Position numbers and translations under genes: made by a program. From Candidatus Sulfotelmatobacter sp. (GTDB lineage Bacteria > Acidobacteriota > Terriglobia > Terriglobales > Acidobacteriaceae), in the NCBI GenBank assembly GCA_030037575.1, contig JASHRB010000567.1:1-7843 (forward strand): DNA of 7,843 bases, given 5' to 3'. Shown piece after piece: positions 1 through 4,746 of the stretch (position 1 is the stretch's first letter; every line of letters begins with the position of its first letter). The notes beneath the pieces were generated by a model. That model did no database searches. It was not told the DNA's origin and saw nothing but the letters and a program-made list of their open reading frames with translations.

Positions 1-179
1 CCATTGGCAAAGAACCGTTTCGCGTTCTGCTCAACGATCTCCGCCTTGCCCAGGCAGCGTTCATCGCCGAAACCCCGATTGACAAGCCTGGCGATGACCT
101 CAGAAACGTCGAGGCACTGAAGAAGCTTGCCCCGCCTTCTGCAATGCATCCCGCGCTGACTGCGCATTCTCGCCGCTGA
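1..179 (+). CDS. nfo: Deoxyribonuclease IV (endonuclease IV), C-terminal end, partial at window edge
   Basis: An open frame enters from the left edge (first full codon at base 3) and stops with TGA at 177-179, giving 58 residues. It begins IGKEPFRVLLNDLRLAQAAF and continues with IAETPIDKPGDDLRNVEALK. This matches the end of the AP-endonuclease 2 (Nfo) TIM barrel, where the last strand carries the zinc-binding Glu in an 'ETP/ETI' context (here the E of IAETP) and a closing helix reads 'D.RN...LK'. Family knowledge: Nfo cleaves the phosphodiester bond 5' of abasic sites in base excision repair using three metal ions, in the cytoplasm. The conserved part ends near base 129; the last ~16 residues (from APPSAMHP) are a nonconserved tail lying antisense to the end of the TPR gene. 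The overlap with that convergent gene is 80 bp. The family call is good; only the C-terminus is visible, so enzyme integrity cannot be judged. Confidence 0.8.
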   Translation, partial: IGKEPFRVLLNDLRLAQAAFIAETPIDKPGDDLRNVEALKKLAPPSAMHPALTAHSRR

Positions 180-2415
180 GGCCGGACTGCAACGCGACTT
201 GCAAACTGTTTTGCGCCGGTGCAATTTCGCCAGCCGCAAGGTAAGCCATCCCGAGATGAAATTGGAATTCCGCGACCCGCGGATTTCCGGCGACGGCGGC
301 TTCGAGCGCCGGCACTGCCGAGCGATATAAGCCCTGCTTGTAGTAAACCCAGCCCAGTGCGTCGTTCACGGAGGCATCGTCGGGCTGTTCTTCTTTCGCT
401 TTCTGTGCCAGCTCGAGCGCGTCGCTGAGCGGCCCTCCGTGATCCGCATACAGGCGCGCGAGATTGCTCATGGATTGGTACGACCTCGGATCAACCTTCA
501 GCCCGTCCTGGTAAGTTTGCCGAGCCTGATCCATGTTGCCCACATATTCGTAAACCTGCGCGAGCAGAATGTAGGTGGGAAGGTATTCGGGGAATTTACT
601 GCGCGCCGCTTCATATTCCCGAATCATATTTTGCGGCCGATTGGTGGCGGCATACACGTGGGCCAACGCCAAATAGCCGTTCACATAAAAGGGATTCAAC
701 GTCAGAACTTCTTGATAGCTGCGCTCGGCGCAGGCCCAATTATTCTGAGCAATGCAGAATTCCGCCTTGGAAACGTACAGCTGAAAAGATTTTGGCGACA
801 GCGCAATTTGCCTATCAATGCGTGCGTTCGCCTGCTGCAGTTTGCCCTGCTTTGCCAGTGTTTCGGCTAATCCCTGCAGCGCCGGAGCATAATCCGGCGC
901 AATCGCCAGTGCATTTTCGTAAGCTTTTTCGGATTCTGCATAATGGTCTGGCGTTGCGAGAACCCGCCCCAATCGCTCCTCAGCGGCGGGATTTCGCGGA
1001 TTCAGCCGAACCGCCAACTCAAAAGCCCGCCGCGCTTGGTGCAAGTCGTCTTGCAGCAGATAGGCACTCCCCGCGATAACATGCGCATCCGCGACCCAAA
1101 AGCTGGTGGCGATAACCTGACTGGCATACGCCAGAGCCCGGCTCGGGTTCTTTTGCTGCAAGCTGATATTGCCCAGTCCAAGCAGCGCCGGTAGGTAACC
1201 CGGCTGTGCGCGCAGAGCATCGTTCAGCGCTTGTTGGGCTTGTGCGGGCTGCTCCTCCGCCGAGTACGCCTGCGAGAGATAAAAATATACCGAGGGCAAA
1301 TCTGGAGAGTCATTGACCAGGCTTTCCAATTCGCCTGAGGCTTCGCGCAGCCGCAAAGCGCCGAGATCAGCCCGCGCCCGGAGCAAGCGAAATTCGGGCT
1401 CCTTGCGATCCTTGTCATGCTGATCGATCCACTGCATGGCATCCTGCCATCGGCTCAGCTGCAAATAGCATTGGGCAACTTTCCTTGCAGCGTCTTCATC
1501 ATTCTCATCCGCGCTCGCCAAAGCGCGATAGCGATTGAGCGCCGAAGCTGGATCGCCATGGTCAAGAAAGAACTGTGCAACCGCGCGCCGCCCATCCGGA
1601 TAGTTGCTGCGATCCGTTTCGATCTGACTCAGTTGACGTCTTGCATTGGAGGTGCGGCCGCGCTCCAGGTAAAGGCCAGCAAGCGCAATCGGCAACTCGA
1701 CCGCCTTCGGAAGCCTCTCAATTCCTTGCTGCAGAGTTCGTTCCGCGCGATCCGCATCATTCTCCGCTTTATAAAAGTTCGCCAGGTCGATATAGGTTTC
1801 CGGATCGTCCGGTTTAATCTCAATCGCGCTCTGAAAACTTTTTTCTGCTGCACCGTTTTCTGAGTCCAGCAACTGTGCAAGGCCCAATACCTCGTAGGTC
1901 TGCGGATCGCGCGAATCGAGATCAATCGCCCGCTGCAATTCGTTTTCTGCAGCAGCGTATTGCATCTGATGGAGTGCGATTTGCCCCAGCAACCGGCGAG
2001 CCGCTGCATTTTTCGCGTCTTGCCGAAGCACCGCCTCCGCCTGTTGCTGGGCATCCGTGTATTGCGTGGATGAGACTTCAAGTTCACCCAATTTCAGACG
2101 AGCGTCGGTATTGTTCGGATCGAGACTGAGTGCACGAGAAAGCGATTGGCTTGCTGCCGTCAGATGCTCCTCCCGTATGTGCAATAAACCGAGCCGATAG
2201 TAAGCATCGGCGAATTCTGGGCTGATCCGGATTGCTTCTTTGTACTCGCCCTCGGCTGCAGAGAATTGCTTTTGTGAAAAGTACTGATTGCCCTTTCCGA
2301 CGTGCTCTCTTGCTCGCGCAGTGCTGCGGCAAGCTGGCAAACACGCGAACCCCAGCGCCAGCAACAGCAGAGCGCTCGCCAGCTTGCACAAGGAAGGCCA
2401 AGGCGATGAAGTCAT
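100..2415 (-). CDS. Large tetratricopeptide-repeat lipoprotein
   Basis: This is a 771-residue protein. The N-terminus is a lipoprotein-like signal: a short polar start, hydrophobic core ALLLLALGFA (residues 15-24) and a lipobox-like LPAC with Cys29. Pro at -2 is not the classical choice, and Cys25 is an alternative. From about residue 37 to 755 the chain is made almost wholly of TPR units of ~34 residues, roughly 20 by length, with repeated pattern '..A...Y..ALAL.P....A...LG'; clear ones are near residues 37-70, 71-104, 139-172 and 670-735. No enzymatic domain is seen. Such proteins are usually protein-protein scaffolds, here probably anchored to the envelope. The architecture resembles the PEP-CTERM/exosortase TPR lipoprotein PrsT, but no exopolysaccharide or exosortase gene is nearby, so that link is not claimed. 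The ATG at 2413-2415 fits the signal peptide; its Shine-Dalgarno is weak. It lies 77 bp behind the PEBP gene on the same strand and may be cotranscribed. Its 3' end overlaps convergent nfo by 80 bp. Confidence 0.85.
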   Translation of the reverse strand: MTSSPWPSLCKLASALLLLALGFACLPACRSTARAREHVGKGNQYFSQKQFSAAEGEYKEAIRISPEFADAYYRLGLLHIREEHLTAASQSLSRALSLDPNNTDARLKLGELEVSSTQYTDAQQQAEAVLRQDAKNAAARRLLGQIALHQMQYAAAENELQRAIDLDSRDPQTYEVLGLAQLLDSENGAAEKSFQSAIEIKPDDPETYIDLANFYKAENDADRAERTLQQGIERLPKAVELPIALAGLYLERGRTSNARRQLSQIETDRSNYPDGRRAVAQFFLDHGDPASALNRYRALASADENDEDAARKVAQCYLQLSRWQDAMQWIDQHDKDRKEPEFRLLRARADLGALRLREASGELESLVNDSPDLPSVYFYLSQAYSAEEQPAQAQQALNDALRAQPGYLPALLGLGNISLQQKNPSRALAYASQVIATSFWVADAHVIAGSAYLLQDDLHQARRAFELAVRLNPRNPAAEERLGRVLATPDHYAESEKAYENALAIAPDYAPALQGLAETLAKQGKLQQANARIDRQIALSPKSFQLYVSKAEFCIAQNNWACAERSYQEVLTLNPFYVNGYLALAHVYAATNRPQNMIREYEAARSKFPEYLPTYILLAQVYEYVGNMDQARQTYQDGLKVDPRSYQSMSNLARLYADHGGPLSDALELAQKAKEEQPDDASVNDALGWVYYKQGLYRSAVPALEAAVAGNPRVAEFQFHLGMAYLAAGEIAPAQNSLQVALQSGLSGENAQSARDALQKAGQASSVPRRF

Positions 2416-2492
2416 CGGAAATCTCAGGATCGAGATCCGGGAAAATTTCGTTCTGATTCCAAATTAACTCAGATTCGAGCGGCACGCGGCGC

Positions 2493-3077
2493 TCAACGGC
2501 CATAGCGTCCTATGAGTTCGGCCTGGCCAAGAATATGGCCCTTCATGGTGCGCTCGAGGTCGGCTTTGGTGGCTTCCGCTTTTAAATCGAGTTTTGTATC
2601 GAGTGCGTAGACCTTGAAATAGTAACGGTGTGGCTTACCCGGCGGCGGGCATGGCCCTCCATACCCGATTTTGCGGAAATCGTTTCGTCCTTGCAGCGCG
2701 CCGTTGGCAAGTTGCCCCTGCTTTTCCACTCCTTCTGGCAATTCTTTAGCGTTTGCGGGAACATTATACAAAACCCAATGCACCCACGTTCCGCCGGGCG
2801 CATCGGGGTCGTCCATGATCAGCGCGAAGCTCTGGGTGCCAGTGGGAGCGTCCTTCCAACTTAATTGTGGCGAAAGATCCGGCCCATCGCAGGTAAACTT
2901 CTTCTGAATCATTTCGCCGTTCGCGAATGCGCCGTTTGTGATTTGAAAAGACATGACCATTCCCGTTTGGGCGAATACCACGCTTCCGAAGATCGCGAGA
3001 TAAAAAAGAAACCCGACTCCAACCACTGCCGACTGATCTAAAAAGCATCTTCCGGTGCACGTCACTCCGCGAGGCAT
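2493..3077 (-). CDS. Exported YbhB/YbcL family protein (PEBP / Raf kinase inhibitor-like)
   Basis: The PEBP fold is clear from FTCDGPDLSPQLSW, the DPDAP ligand-site motif (residues 90-94 from the chosen start), the following WVHW, GGPCPP (140-145) and the HRYYFKVYALD strand with the conserved His-Arg. The C-terminus GHILGQAELIGRYGR is typical of bacterial YbhB/YbcL proteins, which bind small anionic ligands and whose bacterial role is poorly known. The family domain itself starts near MVMSFQITNG (Met at 2958-2960). Ahead of it is a signal-peptide-like stretch SAVVGVGFLFYLAIFGSVVFA with a Val-Phe-Ala cleavage site, so a periplasmic form is likely. Start choice is uncertain: Met at 3075-3077 gives the most reasonable signal length; Met at 3098 and 3137 are longer options and Met at 2960 gives a cytoplasmic version. 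None has a good Shine-Dalgarno. An Asp just before the hydrophobic core is unusual for a signal peptide. It precedes the TPR gene by 77 bp with no convincing terminator between them. Confidence 0.87.
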   Translation of the reverse strand: MPRGVTCTGRCFLDQSAVVGVGFLFYLAIFGSVVFAQTGMVMSFQITNGAFANGEMIQKKFTCDGPDLSPQLSWKDAPTGTQSFALIMDDPDAPGGTWVHWVLYNVPANAKELPEGVEKQGQLANGALQGRNDFRKIGYGGPCPPPGKPHRYYFKVYALDTKLDLKAEATKADLERTMKGHILGQAELIGRYGR

Positions 3078-3231
3078 TATTGACTTGGTTAGTAGCATTG
3101 GCCGGTTCGTTGAATTGCGGAACCGAAACAAGAACATAGCCTAGGAAGCTTTGCTCGATCTTGTCAAGCCGCGCGCGGCACTGATCTTTCGGCGTTCCGT
3201 AAAACTCACGCACTCGCCGCCACAGTTTCAT
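2764..3231 (-). CDS. Hypothetical ORF overlapping the PEBP gene; only its first third is plausible
   Basis: A 155-codon frame begins with ATG at 3229-3231, preceded by a good Shine-Dalgarno (AAGGA, six bases upstream). The first ~35 residues (MKLWRRVREFYGTPKDQ, then CRARLDKIEQSFLGYVLVSV) look protein-like: basic and amphipathic, then a hydrophobic patch. Beyond roughly residue 60 the frame runs antiphase to the PEBP coding sequence and reads like a shadow. I recognise no family. Its start overlaps the stop of the 30-residue ORF 3228-3320 (ATGA), the layout of translationally coupled genes. Possible readings: the 5' remainder of a gene cut off by the arrival of the PEBP gene, a real short protein that has lost its stop, or a chance frame. 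The upstream ribosome site is the main support; the long overlap with a conserved gene is the main argument against. Confidence 0.22.
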   Translation of the reverse strand: MKLWRRVREFYGTPKDQCRARLDKIEQSFLGYVLVSVPQFNEPANATNQVNNASRSDVHRKMLFRSVGSGWSRVSFLSRDLRKRGIRPNGNGHVFSNHKRRIRERRNDSEEVYLRWAGSFATIKLEGRSHWHPELRADHGRPRCARRNVGALGFV

Positions 3232-3320
3232 GCCAGTTCCTTAGGGTCGGGAACGACCATCCCGTAGATAAGAATCACGGCAAGAAATATTTCGCCGATG
3301 CCTTTTAGAACTTCTAGCAT
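3228..3320 (-). CDS. Possible 30-residue single-span membrane protein
   Basis: ATG at 3318-3320 and TGA at 3228-3230 enclose 30 codons. The peptide begins MLEVLKGIGEIFLAVILIYG and ends MVVPDPKELA. It has a short amphipathic start with one Lys, one hydrophobic segment long enough to span a membrane, and a charged tail, the shape of small regulatory membrane peptides such as KdpF, though it has no clear similarity to any I know. Its stop overlaps the ATG of the next ORF by two bases (ATGA), and that next start has an AAGGA site lying inside this ORF, consistent with coupling. There is no obvious Shine-Dalgarno for its own ATG. Conservation is unknown, so it may be chance. Confidence 0.3.
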   Translation of the reverse strand: MLEVLKGIGEIFLAVILIYGMVVPDPKELA

Positions 3321-3345
3321 GAGAGATCAGTGCCCAGCGCGCTCA

Positions 3346-3365
3346 GACTGAACGTATGACTGAAC
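3346..3365. repeat. Spaced direct repeat GACTGAAC, 12-bp period
   Basis: Two perfect copies of GACTGAAC (3346-3353 and 3358-3365) are separated by GTAT, so they sit about one helical turn apart on one face of the DNA. Tandem half-sites with a period near 11 bp are typical of OmpR/PhoB-type response regulators; assigning such a regulator here is inference. The repeat lies between the small minus-strand ORF (start 3320) and the plus-strand promoter at 3392-3420, so it could act on either side. Confidence 0.35.
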
Positions 3366-3383
3366 TGCACGGGCGACGTTAAG

Positions 3384-3398
3384 CACTCACGTTGAGTG
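3384..3398. promoter_or_regulatory. Perfect palindrome CACTCA-CGT-TGAGTG overlapping a -35 box (operator candidate)
   Basis: Six-base arms CACTCA (3384-3389) and TGAGTG (3393-3398) are exact reverse complements around a CGT spacer. The right arm covers most of the -35 hexamer TTGAGT (3392-3397) of the promoter that leads to tRNA-Phe. A repressor bound here would block RNA polymerase. The inner 14 bases reappear at 4565-4578 with one compensatory change, so an alternative is that both are copies of a small dispersed palindromic element. Confidence 0.4.
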
Positions 3399-3420
3399 AA
3401 TACGCTTCCGTTGCTATAAT
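3392..3420 (+). promoter_or_regulatory. Sigma70-type promoter with extended -10 upstream of tRNA-Phe
   Basis: TTGAGT (3392-3397), a 17-bp spacer and a consensus TATAAT (3415-3420) preceded by TGC, an extended -10. Transcription would start around 3425-3428, about 110 bases before the tRNA. It is the best promoter in the window and is correctly oriented for the tRNA gene. Confidence 0.65.
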
Positions 3421-3424
3421 CGAC

Positions 3425-3526
3425 ATCGTTCCGCACAGGTTTCCAGGCTGTTTCATTCGGCGGGCAATCCCGCAACCATCGGCGTGAAGCGAACGATCCT
3501 CTTAGCCCGTGCGGCAGAAACGGGCT
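3425..3526 (+). ncRNA. Structured leader or small RNA between promoter and tRNA-Phe
   Basis: The predicted start site coincides with the first base of a long-range stem: ATCGTTC (3425-3431) is the exact complement of GAACGAT (3491-3497), extendable by G3433-C3490 and C3434-G3489 past a bulged C. Enclosed by it are a hairpin GCGGG-CAAT-CCCGC (3460-3473) and a possible ACAG/CTGT stem (3435-3438 with 3448-3451). Beyond it AGCCCGT (3504-3510) pairs perfectly with ACGGGCT (3520-3526) over a nine-base loop. CCGCAC (3431-3436) can instead pair with GTGCGG (3509-3514), which would compete with the last hairpin. There is no U-run, so no classical terminator is seen, and no credible reading frame. I do not recognise a known riboswitch. 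It may be only a precursor-tRNA leader removed by RNase P. Pairings are read by eye, not energy-minimised. Confidence 0.33.
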
Positions 3527-3535
3527 GTGAAACGT

Positions 3536-3611
3536 GGCCAGGTAGCTCAGGTGGTAGAGCGCAGCCCTGAAAAGGCTGGCGTCGGCGGTTCAACTCCGTC
3601 CCTGGCCACCA
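3536..3611 (+). tRNA. tRNA-Phe (anticodon GAA), CCA encoded
   Basis: A complete 76-base cloverleaf. The acceptor stem GGCCAGG (3536-3542) pairs with CCTGGCC (3601-3607), followed by discriminator A3608 and a gene-encoded CCA (3609-3611). The D arm is GCTC/GAGC, the anticodon arm CAGCC-CTGAAAA-GGCTG (3562-3578) with anticodon GAA at 3569-3571, the variable loop GCGTC, and the T arm GGCGG-TTCAACT-CCGTC (one G-U pair). A purine follows the anticodon as expected for Phe. Transcribed from the promoter at 3392-3420. Its 3' end faces the decayed integrase. Confidence 0.97.
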
Positions 3612-3674
3612 TCATTCCAAAGAACTTAGCGGCACAGAGCCAAACTTTCCAACCCACGATCCAACCCATGATTC

Positions 3675-4271
3675 TCACTGAACTCGCTCCGTGAGAAGGT
3701 GGATTCTGTCTCCCGTTGGCTGTTCCAGGAACTTGCCTTGTGCATCCCGCATAGATTCCATGTCGGACTGCGCGTACAGTTCCATCGTTGTGCCGAAGTC
3801 CTCGTGACGCAGTACACCTTGGACAATTTTTTGGATCGACTTTCAACTTCACCAGTGCAGTTGCCAGCGAATGGCGAAAGTTGTGAAGGCCGAAGCGTCC
3901 CTTCCAGTTCACGGGAATCACGCCAGCGCTGACAGCTGCGGGGCGCAAATATTTCTGCACCATAATTGACGCTGACAAGGGCTTCTTGCCTCTCAGTTTG
4001 ACGATAGGAAATACGCAGTCGCTCTCCTTGGCGTACTTTGTTCTTTCGTGCCATGCGAGGAGGAATCCAGCTAAGAGCGGATGCAGGGGAACGGGAGCCT
4101 TCGACGCTTTCGACTTTGGCTCTTTGAATCTTCCCCACACCTAGCTCTTTTCACGTAAATCACCAACTCCTCGAAATCGAGATCCATCCACATCAAGCCC
4201 AATAGTTCTGATACTCGCAGAGCCGTGGCTGCGTCGCTTAGAGTTAACGTGTGCCTTGGATCGGAACGACA
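3675..4271 (-). pseudogene. Tyrosine recombinase (phage-type integrase), 5'-truncated with two frameshifts
   Basis: Reading across two frame changes restores ~199 residues of a tyrosine recombinase catalytic domain. Segment 1 (4271 to ~4143) has SDPRHTLTLSDAATALRVSE with the box I Arg, then LLGLMWMDLDFEELVIYVKR. Segment 2 (4140 to ~3833) starts VWGRFKEPKSKASKAPVPLH and carries the His-x-x-Arg motif in GLHNFRHSLATALV. Segment 3 (to TGA at 3675-3677) has VQGVLRHEDFGTTMELYAQS, with the box II His and the nucleophilic Tyr. A base is missing near 4141-4143, and one T too many sits in the T6 run at 3827-3832; the changes compensate. The N-terminal DNA-binding domain is absent: homology stops near 4271. 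All catalytic residues remain, so the decay is recent or the indels are sequencing errors; the 5' truncation is not explained by error. Its 3' end lies 64 bp from the tRNA-Phe 3' end, the usual place for a tRNA-targeting integrase. Confidence 0.85.
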
Positions 4272-4439
4272 CGAATCATTAAAGCAAGCGGAAAAGAATT
4301 CCGTACTTGTGATGGCGGTCGTGTAATGGGAGTTTTCATTGGTGGTCGAAAAAACACGAGTGCGGCGAAGGCGGCGCTCAAGATCAACTACTTCTTCACA
4401 TACATTCTGCAGCAGCAGTTTGTTGGGTTTTACCCGCAC
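4272..4439. other. Unassigned junction between two gene remnants
   Basis: No recognisable coding or RNA feature. A minus-strand frame runs through it into the integrase remnant, containing NKLLLQNVCEEVVDLERRLR, which looks helical but resembles no recombinase N-terminal domain I know. The plus frame that ends in the TIGR03803 remnant also loses sense here. The interval probably holds the breakpoints of the deletion or rearrangement that truncated both neighbours. Confidence 0.4.
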
Positions 4440-4508
4440 GCTCTCTACGGCACCACGTGGCTCGGCGGTGCCGAGGGCAACGGAACGGTCTTCAGCATCC
4501 AGCCGTGA
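4440..4508 (+). pseudogene. C-terminal remnant of a TIGR03803-type (Gly-rich YGTT...GTVF) repeat protein
   Basis: About 22 codons, ALYGTTWLGGAEGNGTVFSI then QP and TGA at 4506-4508, match the unit 'LYGTT..GG..G.GTVF.I' of the TIGR03803 repeat, found in tandem in large exported proteins of Acidobacteriota, Verrucomicrobia and relatives. A normal protein has many such units and ends in one. Only the last survives here; upstream in the frame (4251-4439) there is no further repeat and no signal peptide. The stop codon in its natural position suggests the true 3' end of a deleted gene. Function of the intact family is unknown. Confidence 0.65.
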
Positions 4509-4553
4509 AGTTTCGCTAACAAAGTTTGCTAGAACTTCGCAAGCGCAAAGTCC

Positions 4554-4578
4554 CGCCCAACGAAACCCACGTTGGGTG
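4554..4578. repeat. Hairpin element with core ACCCA-CGT-TGGGT (REP-like candidate)
   Basis: CCCAACG (4556-4562) and CGTTGGG (4570-4576) are exact inverted repeats around a seven-base loop, extendable to nine pairs with one G-T wobble. Nested inside is a second palindrome, ACCCA-CGT-TGGGT (4565-4577). It follows the repeat-protein remnant by ~45 bp and has no T-run on either strand, so it is not a typical intrinsic terminator. It may be one copy of a dispersed intergenic repeat; copy number cannot be judged from one window. Confidence 0.4.
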
Positions 4579-4693
4579 CGGCACACGGCGCACGCCTGCT
4601 CAGCCCCCGCATTTCACCACCCGCGCTGCCTGCGCTTCACCTACCTTCAATTACCGCGCCCACTGAAGCGGCCCCGCAAAGTTTCGAAGGCGG

Positions 4694-4699
4694 TACAAT
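4694..4699 (+). promoter_or_regulatory. Possible -10 box of the UPF0182 gene
   Basis: TACAAT, one base off consensus, lies 48 bp before the GTG start. No convincing -35 hexamer is present at 16-18 bp. The spacing would give an untranslated leader of ~40 bases that contains GGAG at 4730-4733. Weak evidence. Confidence 0.3.
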
Positions 4700-4746
4700 G
4701 CCTTCGAGTTGAAATCCAATAAAAACCTTGGAGAAAGCGAAGTCGC

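Noticed and set aside
439..870. Plus-strand frames inside 219-2129, antisense to the TPR gene
   Set aside because: Shadow frames of a repeat-rich minus-strand gene with no family resemblance and no start signals.
2477..2494. Inverted repeat GAGCG/CGCTC between the PEBP and TPR genes as a terminator
   Set aside because: Five-base arms with an 8-base loop and no T-run after it on the minus strand; too weak to call.
3484..3560. GTG-initiated leader peptide (GTG at 3484) before tRNA-Phe, as in attenuation
   Set aside because: No ribosome site, no Phe codons, and the frame runs into the tRNA.
3547..3674. C-terminal extension of the integrase frame ending DGVEPPTPAFSGLRSTT
   Set aside because: This is the antisense translation of the tRNA, reached only because of the upstream frameshift; the restored integrase frame ends at 3675.
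3509..3694. Plus-strand 61-codon frame across the tRNA (contains VAQVVERSPEKAGVGGSTPS)
   Set aside because: It is a translation of the tRNA-Phe gene itself, a common false ORF over tRNA genes.
4554..4578. Hairpin as an intrinsic terminator of the repeat-protein remnant
   Set aside because: Stem is good, but the bases after it are GC-rich with no T-run on either strand.
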